Below the pieces are notes generated by a model. It did no database searches, was not told the origin of the DNA, and worked only from the letters and a program-made list of their open reading frames with translations. Of a DNA stretch of 64,000 nt, positions 63,066 through 64,000 are shown one piece after another. Origin of the DNA: Euglena gracilis (taxonomy: Eukaryota; Euglenida; Euglenophyceae; Euglenales); assembly GCA_039621445.1 (NCBI GenBank), contig CP154955.1, positions 60,357,564 to 60,421,563 on the forward strand, in the 5' to 3' direction. Position numbers and translations under genes: made by a program. Within the stretch, counting starts at the first letter, position 1. Every line of letters starts with the position of its first letter.

Positions 63066-64000
63066 CGTAGTATCTACCGGCGACCTGTGGCCGCACAGGG
63101 AGTCATGAGGAGTATCTCCTTGTGGCAAGGGCCAAAAGAGACGTCTGCATAGGCCCGGGGCACGGTCTTATTGGGTTGGATCTGAAGAACGCCTTCAACA
63201 CCCTCGACCGCACTGTCATGCTCCAAGAGGCGCAGACGCGCACCCGAGCGCTTTTTAATTATTTGCGGTTCGCGTATGGCCAACCGGCGCATTTGTTAAG
63301 TGAGGGACGACTGCTATCCTCTACAAGGGGCACGCATCAAGGCTGCCCTCTGGGGCGTGTTGGCTTTGCCGTTGGGCTGCACACCATAGCCGAAACAATT
63401 GGACAGCAGGCCGAAATGTTGTGGTCCTCCTGGTACCTCGACGACGGGATACTGATCGGCGAAGCTCTGGTACTGCAGAAGTGCCTAGATTTCCTCGGCG
63501 TCGAAAGCGAACGCACCGGGATCCAACTGAACCTGGCCAAGTGTGTGGCCTGGGGCCCTGCGGCTGGCGCCATCCCGGACCACGAGCACCTTCAGCACGT
63601 ACCCTGGGCAGAGGACTCCGGCATCACCGTACTTGGTTGCCCGGTCGACTTCCCAACCTCCACCTGCCACACGGCAGCGGCCTGGGCCGAGGCCACGGTG
63701 GGAATTGAGAGAGCCGCAGACTTGGTCACGTCAGTGACAGACCCCCAGCTCGCTCACCACCTCCTCCGGTCTTGCTTGGACGGTTGTAAGGTCAACCACC
63801 TCCTACGAGCATCCGACTCCTATGAGGCCCAGGAGGAGGTAGCCCGTTGTGGGGAAACTATCCTCGGCGCCTTCGAAGACATCCTCGGTCAGGCGCTAAG
63901 CACAGAACAACGGCAGCAAGCAGCGCTCCCCCTCTCCAACGGAGGGTGTGGGCTTCGCATCCCAGCGGCCTGCCAGGCCGCCGCTCGCACCGGCCCTGTG
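63066..64000 (+). CDS. LINE 4 reverse transcriptase, 5'-truncated and cut by window end
   Basis: After RRPVAAQG the frame moves by one near 63,090 and is then open to the window end: GLDLKNAFNTLDRTVML (motif A), THQGCPLGRVGFAVGL, WYLDDGILIGEALVLQK with intact YLDD, and DGCKVNHLLRASDSYEAQ and LSNGGCGLRIPAACQAAA. The last two correspond to CKMNDLLRATPASYA and GGLGIRDPVAERA of LINE 2. It belongs to the same superfamily but to a more distant clade. Residues before motif A are mostly missing relative to LINE 3, consistent with 5' truncation or internal deletion. Confidence 0.75.

Overview
This 64 kb window is nuclear DNA of a euglenid, most probably Euglena. Two independent signals support this. 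First, a 25-nt stretch at 54565-54589 matches the Euglena spliced leader as I remember it (CTTTCTGAGTGTCTA, eight T, CG) and sits just upstream of a reading frame. Second, a minus-strand gene at the left end is split by introns that lack GT-AG but carry CAG at +4..+6 and CTG at -8..-6, the pattern known for euglenid nonconventional introns. The coding match to the receptor-type adenylate cyclases of Euglenozoa fits the same picture.

Layout. Positions 1-9.8 kb hold the 5' part of one host gene on the minus strand: a signal peptide and a type-1 periplasmic-binding-protein (Venus-flytrap) ectodomain in at least ten small exons. Its introns are filled with homopolymer runs, hairpins and one complete hAT-like MITE. 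From 9.8 to 25.4 kb there is no recognisable host gene. The stretch holds poly(G)/poly(C) runs, several tandem repeat families, long palindromes, MITEs with 8-bp target duplications, and remnants of tyrosine-recombinase-like and Ty3-like elements on the minus strand. From 25.4 to 28.6 kb lies a decayed Ty3/gypsy pol, cut apart by three MITEs. From 28.6 to 33 kb come low-complexity DNA and an internally deleted LINE.

From 33 to 53.1 kb a LINE with a 2A-like peptide, a reverse transcriptase and a C-terminal restriction-like endonuclease is interrupted in its RT by a 16.4 kb Ty3/gypsy chromovirus flanked by a 5-bp target duplication (CGCTG). That element encodes two Pro/coiled-coil upstream frames, a Gag, a Pol with an extra Dam-like domain and a chromodomain, and an additional 1,824-residue frame of unknown function. 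From 54.5 to 57.75 kb there is a LINE derivative without RT. It begins with the spliced leader, has two 2A-like motifs and fuses a Dam-like domain to the LINE tail. From 57.8 to 63 kb lies a third LINE, interrupted in its zinc knuckle by a 1,027-bp terminal-repeat retrotransposon in miniature (TRIM) with perfect LTR structure and a tRNA-like sequence in each LTR. A fourth LINE RT runs off the right edge.

The window is therefore one host gene followed by layered insertions whose order can be read from target duplications: Ty3 into LINE, TRIM into LINE, and MITEs into Ty3 and into an intron. Coordinates of frames and short motifs were read directly. Family names rest on recalled motifs, not on searches.
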